Positions 20,542 to 34,300 of a DNA stretch of 64,000 nucleotides are shown in pieces. Made by a program: the position numbers and the translations under genes. Numbering within the stretch: the stretch's first letter is position 1; every line of letters starts with the position of its first letter. The notes below the pieces were generated by a model. The model was not told the origin of the DNA. It made no database searches and saw only the letters and a program-made list of their open reading frames with translations. This stretch comes from Chrysomallon squamiferum. Taxonomy: Eukaryota > Mollusca > Gastropoda > Neomphalida > Peltospiridae. The stretch covers positions 32,436,022 to 32,500,021 of the forward strand of contig CM022665.1 of NCBI GenBank assembly GCA_012295275.1, given 5' to 3'.

Positions 20542-23500
20542 TGATTACAATGAACATAATCCGAAGAAGTGGATGAGTTCATGGTAAAGCCTATCTGTTA
20601 TTTTGCTATAATTTAAATATTATTATGTTTTAATTAGTTAACTGAAACCATTACAATGAAATTAGTTACCAATGGAAAATGTCCATCTAATTGTTTCGTA
20701 ATAACCACTTAAACCTAAATGCATATTGCAGTTTGCTGACACCGAGCAGCGGAAATAATTCACGTAATCATATCGAGTTATGTACCTTTATCTACTGTTT
20801 AACTGTCAATGCAAGACAAAGTAAGCATAACCGACATTATCAATATTATTACCAACACTTCTGGCAGGCTTTTCATATTAAATCCTTTGTTTGTTTATTT
20901 TCATTTTACTATTGTTGTTGTTGTTGTTATTATTATTATTATTATTACTATTCACCTGCTTATATTTCTGTATTCTATTTCGACTTATTTGACATTAATA
21001 TATATATATATAAATTTAACGTACTGTAATCGTATATTTGTACTGACTTCCAACAGAGCTCATTGTCTGGTGTAACGTTACAGCATCCATAATTTTCTTG
21101 CAATCTTCTAGCATATTAGCATGGATTAGGGAGGAGGGTTAGGCTCCTTAGTTCCTATGTGCACTAGGGTTTGCAAATTACCGATAATATCAATACCGAC
21201 AGATATTCTCAATACCGGTTTTCACCCGTTTTAGTTAGTTTGTGCGTAGAAAAAGGTACTTACGGGGCTTTTGTGGACACTGTTTTCTCCTACATACTCA
21301 TTTTATTTATTATTTGACACTCATCTGACAACATTATTCATTATCCTCCTTTTTCTACCTGTCTTCAGAAAAAATAGTGAAATGAACCCTTATAGAACTT
21401 AAAATGGGTACAAAAGGTATATAAGAAATGTACATACAATAAAAAAAAACCAAGAAGAAATGTGGATGCGAATTTTATAGAAAGGAAACAAGGAAACTGT
21501 AACACTTACATTTATTATCCAAAATGTACATCATATGTTTTGCAGATTTTGAGAAGTTCTGATTCATTACTCGATACTCGAGAAGTATGACTTTAAAAAA
21601 CACAAAAACATCTAGTGTCTTGGGCGACAATCGAGAAGCAGGAGCCAATCCCTTATCACTAGTCGCCAAAATGACTTAGGATCGCACACATGTCAGCAAT
21701 CAAACAGGTAAACGTGGAACATTAAACAGACGAGCATCGATTTCGCATATGAAGGAATGCTAGCAACAACCGAGTAACTAACATAATCTTATGTTAACAA
21801 CTAACATATCTCTCAACATAACTCATTAAAATTTAGAAAACCGGTATTGGTGCTTTGGTAACGGTATTACCCATCAATTACTAAAACCGGTATTTACCGG
21901 TATTTAAACACCGGTTTTCAAACCCTAATGTGCAACCATGATAGACTTATTTGATCTTTCAATATAATACATTTTAAAATTTTGACCAAGTCACTGACAG
22001 TCTGAAATAGGAGGTCTGTTTATCGTGAGTGTACGAAATATATTCAGTGTTTGCAAAGTATGTTATTTCTTTACCTATATTTAATATATTCTTTGCCTCT
22101 TAGATATAATTATCACTTGACATTATGCTTTTGTTGAAAACCCACTTTTTGTCGGTGAACTTTGTTTCTTAGGTGATAATCCATTAAAACGACACAGCCA
22201 TGATTTCAGAAAAAAATAAAGGAACACATAACTGAGAAATTTATATCAATCAATACGTAATCCTTCATCAAAACAATTCGAGTTACGTGGAAGTGCTATT
22301 TATGTTCATATCGGTTCTTTCTTTCTGTGAATGGGTGAGAAGAGAAGAGATGAACAAAAAATAAAAATAAATAAATAAATAAATAATTCTTTGCACAAGT
22401 CTATACGATTCACCTTTACTGTCATACCAGAACTTACGTTAATTTTTCAGCAGTCAAAATAAATTCGCTGGTTGATGCTGAAAATAATATATGTTATTAG
22501 ACAAATAAAGAAATTGTAAGTGTACTTCAATGTGTTAGTCTTGGTATTTTACTATTCACTGACCTTAAAATTTTAACTATCTCTTTACTGTTGTAAAATT
22601 AAGTTATAATAAACTAATCTTCATCAATCATGACGGTGCATTGTTCATTTTCAATCAACTGAATTTAAAATAATATACAAATATTTATAGATCATAATTC
22701 GTACTTTATACCTACACAGCATACATTCAATTCTCAACATTAACATAGGGAAACAATTGGCATGGGGAAAAATTAAACTGTATTTCTCTCACTGATTAGC
22801 TAGTAAATGAAATGGATATATGATTATAATAAATTTAAAACTGAAACTTCCAGTGAAAGTGCAATAATGGTCATTTTAAGGTCCGTTTCGTTCTGATACG
22901 ATAGATTTATGCAACACCGGTAAAATATATTTAGCTGTATAATGTTAGAGAAATATTTATCCTATAAGTTCTTGATTCTCTTTTCCATCTGTATATCTTA
23001 AATTAACATTTTATACGCTCTTCAAAGGCAAGCAGGCTGGGAAAACAAGAACGAGAACTCTGGTCGCGGTGACATACACCGATCATTAATTTTCATACGC
23101 TACACTTACAAAAAGCATCTCCAAACAAAAACATATTAACGTTGAAAATCAGTCAAACTTGTACAGCACTTTCTTTCCACAGTAACTTATTTTATTTTTA
23201 GAGGTAATTTGTTATCAGCAAATTAAGCAGGCATGAAGCTGTCTGATAATAATTTGTATTTTTTAGTTTGTATCAAGAATGAAAGAACTATTGCAAGTGT
23301 AATATAATTATTATTATGGATGTAGATAATAAATGAACTTTTAAAGCACATGTGACATGATGATTTTCATCATTTGCATTTTTCATTAATTTTAATATGG
23401 GGATTATAATATTTCTACTAAAATTGTATTAGACATGTAAATAAGTAAAGCTAATTTTTAATGTAGTGACTGCACAATTCTTTTATTTTTTATTTTTTTT

Positions 23501-24072
23501 GGTAAAAATATTTATTATTTATATTTTCCCATTTAGACAATTACTAAATGTAATAAATTTATATGTAGCATGATAAATGATATATATATATTAAATTAAA
23601 ATTTTATTGGTAAACATTTTTAATTAAAAATAATGATATAAATGTTGTTCAATTTATAATTGAAATAAATATTTAAATTCATGATATACGAGAAATTTCT
23701 ATACTTGTTTATATTATTTTTTTCTTTATTTTTTGTTTTTTTTTAGATAATCTTAATATTTTTCAATTATATTTGCAGTTTGTTCTTTTTATTCTTATTG
23801 TTACTACTTGTTTTTTTAATATGAACAAATAATATGATAAATTCATTTTAGAAATAATAGAAAGATTATTAATGACACACATATTGTGATTTTTGTTTAA
23901 TGAAAATAATTTCTTTTGTCTTAATAGGTGAAACTGTATGGAAAAATCAAACAAAATGTGTTTAATACAACTGTAAATTGTAGTAAATCCTGATCTGATG
24001 AAAACTGAACTAAACTAAATTTTTAAATATATATATATATATATATTTTATTATTATTATTTTTTTTTTCAG
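19688..24072. other. Intergenic region between divergent AIF1 and CLYBL genes
   Basis: No gene is supported in these 4.4 kb. AIF1 starts leftwards and CLYBL rightwards, so both promoters should lie here, but no convincing core promoter was identified. A hAT-like element occupies 21165-21927. Poly(T) and ATT runs occur around 20110-20166, 20508-20541 and 20921-20946. The rest is AT-rich unique sequence. Confidence 0.7.
21165..21927 (-). mobile_element. Decayed hAT-like DNA transposon fragment
   Basis: The block begins TAGGGTTTG and ends CAAACCCTA, a 9-bp perfect inverted terminus followed by imperfect matches including ACCGG motifs. It is flanked by ATGTGCAC (21157-21164) and ATGTGCAA (21928-21935), an 8-bp target duplication with one mismatch. 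Eight-bp duplications are the hallmark of hAT transposons. On the minus strand at 21475-21669 an open frame contains SRLSPKTLDVFVFF, which resembles the R-L-x-P-x-x-(V/L)-D-x-x-(L/V)-F-F end of hAT transposase dimerisation domains. The rest of the transposase is missing, so this is an internally deleted, non-autonomous copy. The numerous ACCGGTA motifs near both ends could be transposase-binding repeats. Confidence 0.7.
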
Positions 24073-24092
24073 ATATAAATACAGTTACCTGA

Positions 24093-26931
24093 ATGATTTC
24101 ACTAGGACATCATTGTCAGGCATGGTTGAAGCCAATTTTAATACAAAGTCTGAAATCAGAAAAAACATTATTTCAGGCTTGTGCATCCATTCTGTGTTGC
24201 AAACATAACCAGAGACCAATGAATACTTCCAACTATTTAAGACATTTTTCTACTAATGATGAAGAAGATTCCTTGTTAAAGAGAAAATATATACCAAGGC
24301 GTACTTTGATGTATGTACCAGGACATGATGAGAAAAAATTGAGGAAAATACCAAATCTGAAGGTTGATTGTGCAGTGCTTGAGTGTGAAGATGGTGTAGC
24401 TTTGAATAAAAAGGTAATTTCTATATTTTTTATTTGTTTTGTTTGTTAGATTCATGTCAAATTATGACTGCAAATCTGTGTTGTTGATCCAAAAATACTT
24501 TATTGTATTTTAGTAATTATTTAATTACTAAATGCATTATGCTTTTAAAAAAATAGAACTTATATTTAGTTATTGTTCAGTTCATTGGGGAAAAAAAAAG
24601 AGAAAAGGAATAAGATATTAAGAGAACTGTTTACATGAATTATAATTTCATTAATTGATCTAAGTCATATTTAAATTTCTATTGTTTATTGTTTATTTCA
24701 GAGTGAAGCTCGGGAAAATATTCGGAAAATTCTTGATGAACTTGAATTTGGGACAACAGACTGTGCTGTGCGTGTTAATGGTGTAGACAGTGGCTTGACA
24801 GAGGAAGATCTTTCTGTGATATGTCAGGCAGAAAAACTTCCACAGACCTTTCTAGTTCCCAAAGTTAACACTGTAGATGATATAATTAAGGTATTTTTAA
24901 AATTTATTATACATATATCCATTTTATTTACTTACTTGAAGTTTTATATATTTTTTTAAAATTATTTATTAAACAGCATTTGCATTTACAAAACATACTA
25001 AAGATGTCTGTCAGCTCAGTCAGACAGTGTAATATATTTTGTTATAAACTTCTCAGTCATTTCAACAAGAAAGTCGATTGAAACATACATTTTTTTTTTT
25101 TCTAAATGGTCAGTTTTTAAAAGTAAAGTAAATACAAATTGAATGCATGCATTTTTGTATTAATATCTTAATATTTGAATTACAAAAGTTAAATGTTGGT
25201 AAGAGATAATTCATCAATCCCCAGATATGTTGTAATTTACAAAAACAAAATCTGGAATGTTAATATACTGTTAGAAATGTCAGGCCTACTAGTAAGAATT
25301 ACTAGAAATCTGTATTCCAAAAATTGTCAACATCTAGAAAAATTTCATCTTATTATTCATCTTGTTTTTCAGAGTTTGTTTCCTTGAAATTTATAAATTT
25401 AAAAATGAATTATTAAACTTTTGTTAGATTTTATTTTATTCTTTTTTTTTTTCTTGCTCTGTATAGTTTACCACCATGTTCAAGAATGTGACAAATGAGA
25501 AAAATGGTTACTGCCCTTATTTAATCATTTATATAGAGAGTGCACTGGGTATTTTGAATATGAGAGATATTTTGCAACAAGCAGTAGATTTCTCAAATTA
25601 CAGTATATACCAGCTGGATGGTGTTGTCTTTGGATCTGATGATTTGTGTGCAGATATAGGTATTATTTTGTATACAAATATTTTATTCCTTATTAAATTA
25701 TGTAAAATTTAATTGGATAATCAACATTTTGAGGGAGGGATCTGTTAGTTGTTTTTGGGGTTTTTTTAATTCTTCAAAGCCAAAAAAAAAATTATAAAAA
25801 AATGTTACTAATAATTAAATTGTTTTCTAAAAGGTGCAATCCATTTTGTTAGTTTCGATAAGCATATACCATTTGATGACGATGATTAATTTTTGTTTTT
25901 GTTATTATTTATTTATTTATTTATTTACTGTTTGTTTGTTTGTGAATGCATAAATACATTAGTACGTTTCTTTTATATGATGAGGCATAAAACATATAAA
26001 ACATTGCTGCCAGATTCAGATATGCTGTAATTGTTATATTTTGTTTGTTTATACATTAGGTGCTACTAGATCAACTGGAGGTTCAGAGCTGATGTTTGCA
26101 CGACAGCAAGTAGTGTTAACAGCAAAAGCATTTAGACTACAGGCCATTGATATGGTGCATATTGACATCAAAGGTATAATTCCATATCACCATTTATCAA
26201 TCTGAGTAAAAATGAAAGAAAGGATAAAAATGGAAATTAATTATTAATATAAATGTTATACATTTGAAATTTATATTATACAGCTGAAAAGGTAATGTTT
26301 TAATTTTGGGTATTTTGTCAGATTTGGATGGACTAATGCATCAGTCAAAACAAGGTGCTCAGTTTGGCTTCACAGGAAAACAGATTATTCATCCCAGTCA
26401 GATATCAATAGTGAGAGATGCTTTTACACCAGACAGAGCAAAAATGGAATGGGCACATGAACTGATAGAAGCTTTTGAGAAACACCAAGAGTCTGGGGAG
26501 GTAATAAATATTCTCAGATGTATATTGAAATTAATTTAACAGAAGTGTGTATATTTAAACTGCTTTTTTGTAAACTGATGATAGAAATTGTGCTAAATTT
26601 AATTAAGACATGCTGGTTTCTAACGTGGAATCTTTCAGAAATATGTACAACGTAATTATTTACTTAGCATTCATTTGTAATATTCCTTTAATAAAAAATG
26701 GAGTTTTCGCATAAACATTAAAAATGGACATAATATTACACTAATACTTCCTTGATGTTTACACCATTGGTAATTTTACTAATGTAATGTTAAACGCAGT
26801 TATTTTTGTTTTTTCAGGGTGCGTTCACATTCCATGGTAATATGATTGACATGCCTTTGTTACTTCAGGCAAAAAATATTGTTCAGATGACAGAGAAAAC
26901 TGAACAAACCAAACAACAAATGTCATCATGA
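24093..26931 (+). CDS. CLYBL: Citramalyl-CoA lyase, mitochondrial
   Basis: Six coding exons join in phase: 24093-24413, 24702-24890, 25467-25659, 26060-26173, 26322-26500 and 26818-26931, giving 369 residues. The first about 65 residues are poorly conserved and serine/leucine-rich, fitting a mitochondrial import signal. The HpcH/HpaI aldolase/citrate-lyase core starts at PRRTLMYVPGHDEKKL, with DCAVLECEDGVALNKK, the probable Mg ligands Glu194 (YIESALG) and Asp229 (VFGSDDL), QAIDMVHIDIKD, QFGFTGKQIIHPSQ and the C-terminal GAFTFHGNMIDMPLL. The enzyme splits (3S)-citramalyl-CoA into acetyl-CoA and pyruvate in the C5-dicarboxylate (itaconate) detoxification route and protects vitamin B12-dependent metabolism. 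An acceptor-like site at 24071-24072 lies just before the ATG, implying an upstream 5' UTR exon. It is complete, with no disruption seen. Confidence 0.95.
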
Positions 26932-27251
26932 TTTACAGAAGAGCAGAGTTTTTTTGAAAAACAACTTTAATTTCAAGAAAACAGTAAAAGATAATGAAAC
27001 TCAATGATGTTTAAGTTTTTGTGCTTAGATCATTAGAACAAATTATCAGAAGAAAAAAAAAGAAGAAAAAACATCAAGAAAAAGAACAACTTTATTATTT
27101 TTTTGTTTTTAACATCAAATATTACTATAATGTTAAAAATGTGATGCTGACCGCTGTTTTTTTTATACAAAATGCTGCAGAAGTATATGTAATATACATG
27201 TATACAAATGCTTAGCTGAGTATGTGACGTTGTAATTATTAAAAAATTTCA

Positions 27252-27257
27252 AATAAA
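27252..27257 (+). terminator. Probable CLYBL poly(A) signal
   Basis: AATAAA about 320 nt after the CLYBL stop codon, a plausible 3' UTR length. No downstream GT-rich element was checked rigorously. Confidence 0.45.
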
Positions 27258-28283
27258 ATCTAATGCAGTAATTTTAAGTGTTTTCCATTGATTTAATTGT
27301 TTTCCGTTGATTTAATTGCAGTGTTTTAGATACAGGTATGGTGTTGGCATAAAAATCCATTTTTAGTTACTTGCCTAACATTAGCATGAACACAAGACAT
27401 TTTTTCTACTGGAGCCAGTATTCATACTCTACAATATTTCATGTGTAGAAAGAAATCTAAAATACCTTTAATTACATTTCTATTACTATTAATATTTTTT
27501 ATTTATAATAATAATAATAAATTAGAAACTGCAGTTTTTTCACTGATATTAACACACAAATTATTAAAATGTTTAATTGACAAAGTTTAAAAAAAAATAA
27601 AAAAATTTGTCCATTCCATGTCATTTTCCCAATTTTTAGCAATTAAAACTTTAAAGGAATAATAGTTTATTAAGTCGTGATTCTCGTTATTGTCGTAATG
27701 CGTATTAAAACATATTTAGGTTATCATATTATTTAAATGTACTTTTTGAAATGTTTTAATCGAAGTTTTGTATTCACCCAATACATTTTCGTCGCATAAT
27801 TGTCAGATAAACAAGTTGGTATAAATGTAAGAAAAACACGGTGTTATCTCCCTTGAATAAATGGGGGAAAACAGACGACACTTCAATCGTTACTAAACAT
27901 TATCTTCGTTATTAAGTTGTATTCTTTGTTTTATAGTATTTTTATGACAGGGATAAGATATAATTAACATAACTATGTAAATAATTTAACTGTAGAACAT
28001 AGCATGTAAATCCATATTTATTGTTGGTTGCGTTATTAATTAGCAGAAGACAATCCAAGTATCATTCTAAGAATTAATTTGATTTACTTTTTTTATTTAT
28101 ATTTCATTTTAGAGAATGAAACATAAAAAATAATGAACAGTTTTATTGTTTTCACTCATATAAAACATGGATTAATCGTGTGCCATCCACGTTTTGGTAA
28201 AGTCTATTTCAAATTATAAATCGAAAGACAAACTATTGGATGTCATAGCGTATTAAATATTGTAGAAATCTGTTTCTTTTCAG
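27258..28283. other. Intergenic CLYBL-SYCP1
   Basis: AT-rich sequence between two same-strand genes. It should contain the SYCP1 promoter and 5' exon; an acceptor-like TTTTCAG at 28277-28283 precedes the SYCP1 start codon, implying at least one non-coding exon upstream. No other feature was recognised. Confidence 0.6.
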
Positions 28284-28300
28284 TATGATAATTGCCGATT

Positions 28301-31300
28301 ATGTTACCATTACAACAAAGAGAAAACCAACAGCCAGTTTTTAAACCATTATCTACAAATGAAAATGCAATGGCATTTACTTTGGAAGTAAGCTGGTTTA
28401 AATTTTTGACAAGTATAAAAGAAAATATCTTGATCGAAAAGTAATGTTCACCCTAATTAAATCTGTAAAACAATTTTCATAAAAGAAAACTATTTCTTTG
28501 AGTCATTTCTTTCATTTATTATTAGCTATTTTATCACAAATTGTTGATTTTAAAGAATATGCATAAATTTGCTGTTGCTAATTCTTAATATTTACATAAC
28601 ACTAAAATGAATTAAGGTAAGTAATTTATTTTGTTTTTAATCACTTGATTTATTTTTCTCACTAGACCTCAATACCAAGGTTAAGAGTGCCAATTCCATC
28701 TCTGTCAAGAAGCCACGGTAAGCCATTATTTACTCATTATAATTTTTTATGTTTTTAATTTCAAGAGAATTCTCCTGTTAATTTCTACTTATGTTAAAGG
28801 TTTAAGTGAAATGTAGAGCAACAAAATCTACATTAACTTTTTTTTAAATGTAATAATAATAATGTAACCTTATCAGACTATTTAAAATTCCAAAGAATTT
28901 CCTTCTTCTTTTTTTTCTGCAACCAGAATATTAAAAGGTTTCTTAAAATGTTTTTTAATCAATAATATATATCTTTTAAAATGAATATAAAGAAGTTAAC
29001 ACACTAACAGTCTAAAATGTTTTCTCAGAATATTTTGTATTTTATATTTTAACATATATTGACTCTCAGAATTGCAGCTACCTAGTTTGGCTCAGAGACA
29101 GATTACAGATCAAGACCAAGTTACTGGAACAGAGAGGTTAGCATCTCTACATGCAAAACTTCACCAAGAGGCTGACAAAATAAGGAAATGGAAAGTTCAG
29201 ATAGAAATTGATCTTAAAAATAAAGTATGAATTAAATGTGTTTTTGTTTTTTTGTAATGCATATATTAAAAATTAATTTTGGGTAATAACCTTCAATACT
29301 ATAAAAATATATTTATCATGTTTACTATTTTTTCATCATCTCACTGTTAATTGCTTTAAAACTATTTTATTTTTTATATTAAAAATATTTTAAATAAAAT
29401 TATAAATTGTAAGTTAGGATTAAATTTAATTATTTTTATAAAATTGAAAAAATGTATTGTGTTCATAATTTAAACACTTACGTGATCTTTATTTAGTAGT
29501 ATTATTTTTAATTGTAAACAGGAAAAAAAAATTCAAGAGGCAGCTGCTACAATTGAAAATCTCAGAAAATCAATTTTGGATTTGCAGGTAGAATCTCGGC
29601 AAATAGTATAATTATGAAATTGAAATTACCTTGCTGTCTGGATTCTGAATGCAAAAATAATTTTTTTTAAATTTTGAAGAGATATATGATCAGGAATCAA
29701 CACAGAATATAATATATGTTATAGAAAATTAGCAAATAAAATTAAATGAAATCTTAAAATAAGGAATGTGATTTTATTTATTTAGACTTAAAATGAATTC
29801 ATATTCTTTTACAGTGGTAATAATGTGACGTATCATGTTTGCTATTTTTAAAATATCATTTTCAGTTACACAATGAAAAACTTAGTTTGAAATTGCAAGA
29901 TGAAACAAGTGCAAGAGAAATTACTACTCAAAAGTAAGACTATTCAGAATATAAACGAGTCAAGAATGTTGAAGACTGCTTCATTTACACACCCACACAC
30001 ATATATAGTAAGAGCAATTCTCAGGAAAACAACATTTTGTTTAAACCATTTTGTATTGTTGTTTTCAGTAGAACAAGAAGATTTAAATTCAAACTTTTTT
30101 TAAAACAAGTTTACAATAAGTAAAACATAATTTTTTTGTCATTTTTGTATTGAAGGATTTTAGCAACTCGAGAACTCTGCAATGTTCTCAAAGATCATAC
30201 CATGAAGCTTGAAGAAAGGCTGGCACAATGTAAAGTCAATTGTATTTTTCAAAATATTTCTCTGTCACTGAAATGTAATATTTATTACCATTACAAATAT
30301 TTATTCTAGTGTCTTAAAATGTTAAACTGGCCTTTGTTACAAAACAAAAAAATAAAATAAATATAAATCCAACCACTTTACTTTATATTTCATCATTTGA
30401 ATTTGTTTTTTCATTATAATCTTTTTAAGTTGTGGTGTTTTTTTGTTTGTTTTTTTAAATCAAACTAGGTGAGTCAGAAAGAACAGAACTGAAATATGTT
30501 GGAAAAGAATATTCACAGCAGGTTGAAGTAAGATTGTTTGTTCTGAATATGTTATTTTAAATTGTTGAAATTATATGGTCTTTTTTATGCTTTATAATAA
30601 TAATAATAAATTATTTTGTTTATCGTTTGGAAGATAAGGTTAGTTCAGTGCAAATGGATGCATTCATTTATGCATAATTTCATCTCTTTAGAAAATTAAT
30701 TATATTTTATCTGTTTTAAAGCAGGTACATTACATCCAGTCTTAAAATATGAAGTTAAAATTTACAATATTATTTTGGAAGTTTTCAGACAATTTTGTTT
30801 TATATCATTTTAAAATAAATGTTCTATAAATAGTTAATCTGCTAAAATTGTTGCTAAAATAAATGTATTCTTTCAGAAATAATTATGGTTTTTGTACTCC
30901 TTTTTATTTTAATTTCATTCAGTTATGTTTGTCTGCTTATATTTTGTATTTTTGTCAAACATTTACTTCATTTTGTTTTTGGCAGGAACTCTCAACTAAA
31001 TTTAAAGAATTAGAAATATCAGCTACTGATGACCATAACAGTTTAGTAAATCAATGTAAGCATATTTTTGGATACCATGGTATGAAATCCTTATTTAAAA
31101 AAACATTAAATAAAATAAATTTTCTGGTATTGGTTATTTTTTCTGACTGAAAAATTTAATGTGATAAATTAATAAGTCTTAGGTAATGCCTGCATTATTA
31201 TTTTTACCAATAATGACAAGCATTAAATAATGTGATATTTTGTTATAATAATTATAACATTTTAGTAAAGGTTTTATTTTTTAAAATTTAATTTAATTTA

Positions 31301-34300
31301 ATTCTTTCGTTGTTGCATTTTTTTGTTACAGTATTAAAATCAAACTATATGCATAAATATATTATCTTTTTCACATTCTATTGTATTTTATTATCATATG
31401 CAGTACAGCTGCAGAATGAAGCTAGAAAAAAATTAGAGGAAAACATGGTATTGAAACTTGGAGAAGCTGAAACTCAGGTTAATTTTTATTTCATTTTTAA
31501 AAATTTCTATAAAATGTTATATTTCATCTCATGCATTCCATTTCAATTTCATTTCAGTAAATGAAACAATTTTAGGGTTTAAAGATAGATTGATATGGAT
31601 TGTTAAAGTTACTGCTTTGTTTGGGATTTATTATAAATTTATTCTTGTTTGTTTTAATAGCTTAGACAACTAATGGACAAATGTGATGAAAAAGATATTG
31701 AAATAAGAAATGTCAGGACAATAATGCAGAAAAATGAGGATAAAATTTATGAAATGGAACTGTTAATAGGTATGATAATTAAAAGCTTCATTTTTATTAT
31801 TTCAGAATATTTAATATTATTCTGACTTTGAATATTTTTTCTCCCAAAGTAGTTTTTTTACACTAACAACAAATGAAACTCAAATTATGTGCATCAGATC
31901 CAGTAACAAAAGTTATAATTCATATTTGTTATTTTAGGGAATTTACAAAAACAACTGTCTGAGCAAGTTTCTGATATTGAAACGAAACAAAAGCAATGTG
32001 ATGAATCATCAGCTGAATTGGAATCTCTAAAGGTAGTAAATGTGAAACCTGAAAAAACAGTAATAAATATGTTCTTTATAAACAAAACTTTGGAATATAA
32101 TTATAGTAAACATGTAATACCATTTGAACAGTGTTTTAAGGATGAATAATACATTTTTCACATATTTAAAGAGATATAAAATATGTTTATATGTCTTGTT
32201 ATTACACATTAAATAATACAAAATATAATTGTGATATATTTTAAAAATGTTAATTTATTCAGCTTTATTAAAAAATTATATATATATTTATTTAATTTGT
32301 TTCAGGAAGTGAAATGTAAACTAGAAAAAGAAATAAATAATGTTTGTCTTGAACTGTCTGAAATAAAAGAAACCAAATTAAAACTTGAACAAACACTGCA
32401 AATCAAACAAAATAAGCATGAAGAAGAATTTGCAGAAATGCATAATGAAGTGCAATTTGTATCAACAAGATTGCAGAAAGAAAAAAAAAAGTAAGATATT
32501 TATATATTTCTCCAACATACAGCAAAAAGGTTAAACCTCAAGATAAAATTATCATAGTTATAATTGCTGCAGAAAGTAATGTTATACATGTATATCTTAG
32601 CTAAATAATAATTAATTAATAATATTTTTCAGAAATGCAGAATATGAACAATTACTTTCTGAATCATCAGGTAGATGTGAAAAATTAAAGAGTTCTCGAG
32701 GTAAGTCAACGATACTGGACATGGTAATCAAAATTAATAAAAAACTAAATATGGAATTAGACATGTACATGTACACAGAAATAATTGTTGATATCCTATT
32801 TGTACAGTGGAACCTTGGGACCTTGGGTTACAAACTTAATTCGTTCCAAAACTTGATTTGTAAACCAAATTGTATGTAAACCAAAGCGATGTCAGACACA
32901 CGAACACCACTGTTAAGTTTTTGCAATTATTTCTTTCTTAACCTCTACTGTAATACATTTATACTTTCTACCAGTATTTTTGCTTTCACTTTTTGTTTTC
33001 TTTTGCTTGCCTTATTGGATAGGTATAATAAAAAATAGACACATAAATTACTTTAAAAAATGCAAGCACACAATCTCAGTGCAAAAGCTATTGAACTGCA
33101 ACTGCATATTGAAAACTAAAGGCCCTGATTCACGATATATATGCCTATATGGTATAGGGCATGCCTATAATCCTTACTTTGACCTCGGTTTTGATGTAAA
33201 CATTTATTCTTATGTTGATGTCAAAACCAACGTCAAAAGAAAGCTTGTCATGGCGTGTTGCTGTAGTTCGTAACTCGGGACATCATTCATAAACCAAGAC
33301 AAAAATTGCCCAAGATCACAGTTCGTAATCCAATTTGTTTCTGATTGAAGGCGTGTGTAACCCGAGATTCCACTATTTGATTAAAAGACAAAACATTTAT
33401 TAAATTATTGTGTCAAAATATTACAAGCTGTTTGTCTCTGATATGTACATTATTACTTGACAAGTCATTTCCATTTTTTTGTTTATTTATTATTATTATT
33501 ATTTTTGTTGTTATTTCTTTTAGATATTTTAGTCATCGAAAAAACAGAACTTGAAAACAAAATAGTTGAAATGCAGAAAGAATTAGTGAGTCATTAATCA
33601 TATAAGAATTTTCCTATTGTGTTTTACAAAATTAAAGTTCCTCCTTTTCTTTAAACAGAATAATTTATTATTAGCATTAATTATTTAACAATTTTCAAAG
33701 TATACAAATAAGCATATTTGAAATATAAGAATAAATATATGAAGAATTATTTTAAATATTTAAATGTTTTTCTTTGTTACATATTTCTTCAGTTAAAACA
33801 TTTTTCTTTAATAGGATTTAATAAAAGAATATTATAATAATGTCAGTGAAAAAATGAAGAAACTTCAAGATGAATATGCAGTTAAAGAAAGAGAATTTCA
33901 GGAAAGCAGTCAAGCTTGTATTCATTTGCAGGTTAATTTTTGGCTTTATGATTATTATTATTCTTACTAGTACTACTACTATAACTATCTTTTTCTTTTT
34001 CCTTTTTTTTTTTTTTTTCTTTTTTTGAGATTGACAGAGATTTTATTTCTTTATACATAGAAAAACATACATGATTTTTAATTATATTTATAATACATTA
34101 ACATCTGCTTTGTTTTCAGAATGAAATTTCTCAGTTGGAAAACATTGTTCAGGAGAAAGAACAGGAAAAGTTAATTCTACATGATAAGTTAACCTCTCTG
34201 AAAGATATACTGGACAAGAATGTTGTGAGTATAAATTTACAAATACATACATTATTATATTCTTTCATAATCTGCACTTAGATAATTCACAGAAAAGCAA

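Noticed and set aside
32980-33273. 97-codon open frame in a SYCP1 intron
   Set aside because: It lies inside the mariner-like MITE and has no transposase motif; coiled-coil composition of SYCP1 is absent.
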